Shown here piece by piece: positions 63,648-64,000 of a DNA stretch of 64,000 nt. The translations under genes were made by a program, and so were the position numbers. This DNA is from Clostridium zeae (lineage in GTDB: Bacteria > Bacillota > Clostridia > Clostridiales > Clostridiaceae), in contig NZ_BMBA01000001.1 in assembly GCF_017312485.1 (NCBI RefSeq), positions 248,001 through 312,000 of the forward strand, in the 5' to 3' direction. The notes below the pieces were generated by a model. The model was given only the letters and a program-made list of their open reading frames with translations. It had not been told where the DNA came from and searched no databases. Within the stretch, counting starts at the first letter, position 1. Each line of letters opens with the position of its first letter.

Positions 63648-64000
63648 AAATTCTCCCTTAATATACCTATTATACAAATCATATTTTAAATTATAACTCA
63701 TTTGCATCAAAAAATTTAGTTATTTTAACCTTTTATTATTTATTAATAAGATATACAAACCTTAGTTAATGATTCCACTAACTATTAATGGAGACTAAAT
63801 TACCATGTTAGATTTTGTTTAAAACTGGTCAATTATAGTTATTTAATTTAATAAAAGTATAGGTGCTGAAACCTGAAATTTTCAGCACCTATACTCTACT
63901 ATTAAGAATAATAGTAATATTTTTATCTCATTAATTTACGATTTATCAAATCAGGATTATATATTATATCGCTTTCTTATTACTCCACTTACCACATCTA
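63648..64000. other. Right-edge region with a hairpin
   Basis: No gene is certain. Two minus frames are open to the edge (ending in stops at 63957 and 63964), so the 3' end of a gene may enter from beyond 64000. Confidence 0.35.
63857..63895 (-). terminator. Terminator at the right edge
   Basis: Stem GTATAGGTGCTGAAA / TTTCAGCACCTATAC followed by TTTTATTAAATT on the minus strand. It would end a gene coming from the right. Confidence 0.7.

Noticed and set aside
1-64000. CRISPR array, rRNA, tRNA, prophage or IS element
   Set aside because: I found no regularly spaced repeats, tRNA cloverleaf, transposase or phage structural gene.

Overview
The window is a piece of a low-GC, spore-forming, saccharolytic Clostridium chromosome (cluster I type). 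Evidence seen directly: AT-rich DNA throughout, strong GGAGG-type ribosome sites, an alpha/beta small acid-soluble spore protein, two YitT proteins, chemoreceptors, and a complete arabinan/L-arabinose utilisation locus with a Bacillus/Clostridium-type AraR. I saw no rRNA, tRNA, CRISPR array, transposase or prophage module. Both ends cut through or lie close to other genes (a partial gene at 1-74).

Layout. 1-9.5 kb: thiol peroxidase, small hypothetical proteins, a spore SASP, a YitT protein, a membrane chemoreceptor, a Dabb protein, a cell-wall amidase, and D-Ala-D-Ala ligase with a MocR-type regulator (DdlR-like). 9.8-19.6 kb: a TetR-controlled MacB/FtsX-like ABC exporter with a long coiled-coil domain; a second TetR operon (TetR, polytopic membrane protein, flavodoxin) with a textbook promoter and two tandem 17-bp operators; GNAT; a second YitT preceded by a terminator-containing leader RNA. 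20-25.5 kb: small proteins, a GH25 lysozyme, GNAT plus AlaX-type editing protein preceded by a leader with mutually exclusive helices, and an MntA-HepT toxin-antitoxin pair. 25.6-32.2 kb: molybdenum cofactor and molybdate uptake cluster (moeA, mobA, moaA, moaC, MOSC, modA, modB; divergent mogA). 32.5-36.3 kb: DHA2-type exporter, 2H phosphoesterase, three tandem tiny Lys/Asn-rich proteins, a histidine phosphatase. 36.4-53.8 kb: the arabinose locus. 54-64 kb: methyltransferase/nitroreductase/GNAT, cold-shock protein, DinB-like protein, nucleotidyltransferase, soluble chemoreceptor, DUF1232, a DedA-PAP2 fusion, and two Cys/His-rich hypothetical proteins.

How the arabinose locus works together (inference from family knowledge): a GH43 lipoprotein arabinanase outside the cell releases arabino-oligosaccharides; AraN-AraP-AraQ import them (the ATPase must come from elsewhere); a cytoplasmic GH51 arabinofuranosidase releases L-arabinose; AraA and AraD act with a kinase not present here to make xylulose-5-phosphate; transketolase and transaldolase feed it into glycolysis; GalM interconverts anomers. 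AraR boxes of the form ATTTGTACGTACAAAT sit at the araA, araR and araD promoters and at a promoter far upstream of araN, so one repressor covers the locus.

The most unusual observations are: a ~105-bp dispersed palindromic element present twice (30.06 kb and 60.38 kb); two unidentified leader RNAs (upstream of yitT at 19.6 kb and alaX at 24.3 kb); an AraR-controlled promoter about 780 nt upstream of araN with no convincing ORF between; a GH43 gene whose only well-placed start codon is ATT; a cold-shock mRNA hairpin whose 3' arm runs into the ribosome site; three unannotated tandem mini-genes; and a DedA-PAP2 fusion in which the phosphatase active site is lost.
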